Part shown: one piece after another, positions 63,300-64,000 of the stretch
Numbering within the stretch: position 1 is the first letter of the stretch
Layout: every line of letters starts with the position of its first letter
Origin: Acidimicrobiaceae bacterium
GTDB taxonomy: Bacteria > Actinomycetota > Acidimicrobiia > Acidimicrobiales > Acidimicrobiaceae
Length of the DNA: 64,000 nt
NCBI GenBank assembly: GCA_013044385.1
Contig: JABEUN010000048.1
Coordinates: forward strand, 1 to 64,000
Direction of reading: 5' to 3'
Notes under the pieces: model-generated
What the model saw: the letters and a program-made list of their open reading frames with translations, nothing else
What the model was told of the DNA's origin: nothing
Databases searched by the model: none
Program-made: the position numbers and the translations under genes

Positions 63300-64000
63300 C
63301 TACTCGAAATTCTGCTCCGCCCTCATCGCCGGGAAGGCTACAACCTCCCTGATCTGGGCCTCGTCGGCCAGCAACATCACGAGTCGGTCAATGCCGATGC
63401 CGAGTCCACCGGTCGGTGGTAAGCCATACTCAAGGGCTCTCACATAGTCTGAGTCCATAGGCATAGCCTCGTCGTCTCCGGCAGTCCTCTGCTCCAGCTG
63501 GTCGGCAAATCGCCTCTTCTGTTCGTCAGGGTCATTCAACTCAGAGAACGCGTTTACTAACTCACGTCCGGCAACAAATGCCTCAAAACGCTCGACGAAA
63601 CCTGGTCGGGAACGGTGATCGCGAGCCAGCGGAGAGATCTCCATCGGATGGTCGTAGACGAAGGTCGGCTGTATCAGACCGGACTCCGCTACATTCTCGA
63701 ACAGTTCGAGGAGAAGCTTCCCATTGCCCCAAGAGGAATCGACCTTGCCTCCGTGTTCTGTCACAAGCTTCGCGAGTTCTTCCCTCGGCATGTAGAAACT
63801 GATGTCGCTGCCGAGGGATTCCGATACGGCCTCCTCCATGGTTAGACGCCGCCACGGCGGACTAAGGTCTATGGTCTCGCCCTGGTAGGTGATGGTGGTC
63901 GACCCGACCACCACTTGAGCAACCGATGAGATCAACTCCTCGGTTAATCTCATCATCTCTTCTACATCCACATAGGCCTGATAGAGCTCCAGCATTGTGA
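63300..64000 (-). CDS. lysS: lysyl-tRNA synthetase, C-terminal part (runs off the right edge)
   Basis: Class II synthetase that charges tRNA-Lys. About 233 C-terminal residues are visible, starting within the catalytic domain ([15 protein letters not shown], motif 2 region) and including [19 protein letters not shown], [17 protein letters not shown] and motif 3 [19 protein letters not shown], ending [12 protein letters not shown]. All match bacterial LysRS. The start and the anticodon-binding domain lie beyond the window. It is convergent with the polyprenyl synthase gene; the two stops abut. Confidence 0.96.
   Translation of the reverse strand, partial: TMLELYQAYVDVEEMMRLTEELISSVAQVVVGSTTITYQGETIDLSPPWRRLTMEEAVSESLGSDISFYMPREELAKLVTEHGGKVDSSWGNGKLLLELFENVAESGLIQPTFVYDHPMEISPLARDHRSRPGFVERFEAFVAGRELVNAFSELNDPDEQKRRFADQLEQRTAGDDEAMPMDSDYVRALEYGLPPTGGLGIGIDRLVMLLADEAQIREVVAFPAMRAEQNFE

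Overview
The window is a chromosomal segment of an actinobacterium, most likely of the class Acidimicrobiia. The evidence is the actinobacterial respiratory cluster (ctaE-qcrCAB-ctaCDF with the actinobacterial subunit IV), the carD-ispD-ispF-rlmB and disA neighbourhood, a perfect CIRCE element before a lone groEL, coproporphyrin-type haem genes (cgoX, chdC), a PAC2 protein and a HelD/HelR helicase. Core DNA is roughly 50-57% G+C in the lines I counted, with many GTG and TTG starts. Genus assignment is inference.

Layout. 1-4675: argS-lysA-hom-thrC operon on the minus strand (thrC runs off the left edge). 4796-4870: tRNA-Arg(CCG). 4827-15782: an island of about 10.9 kb bounded by the 3' part of that tRNA gene and a 44-nt second copy (42/44 identical). 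16145-22610: crotonase-fold enzyme, methyltransferase, TatA, DedA, glycosyltransferase, MurE and a CsaA-like protein. 22626-29538: cytochrome bcc-aa3 supercomplex genes. 29600-36890: HelR-like helicase, hemE-cgoX, cobT-gtrA and a thioesterase. 36969-42645: citrate synthase, a monooxygenase-like protein, two GNATs, PAC2, NUDIX and a Cys-motif protein. 42648-47667: operon of lipoprotein, FtsH-like protease, ChdC, LarE and a NIL-domain protein. 47903-53818: GroEL, a MoaD/ThiS-like carrier with a second threonine synthase, glycerate kinase, a LytR_C-domain protein and Hsp20. 53937-64000: rlmB, ispF, ispD, carD, a Crp/Fnr regulator, disA, clpC, a polyprenyl diphosphate synthase and lysS (runs off the right edge).

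The island is the most unusual part. It has a complete type I restriction-modification set (hsdM-hsdS-hsdR), and two genes sit inside that same operon. One is a 54-residue zinc-ribbon protein between hsdS and hsdR. The other is a class III nucleotidyl cyclase whose ATG overlaps the hsdR stop by 4 nt. Upstream is a DGQHR-domain (DndB-like) protein with a clear promoter and an overlapping palindromic operator, then a RadC-like protein without the JAMM metal motif. An SSB and a small Cys-motif protein lie on the other strand. No integrase, relaxase or transposase is visible. Much of the island is richer in G+C (about 65% in sampled hsdR and hsdM lines), with hsdS and parts of the cyclase nearer 50%, so it looks mosaic. 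The cyclase suggests a nucleotide signal tied to restriction; that function is inference.

Elsewhere, points worth attention are a sulfur-carrier protein ending in GG plus two residues, a MurE whose DNPR motif reads DNPG, an FtsH-like protease with a long insertion in its AAA domain, and a LarE-NIL pair in a haem/protease operon.
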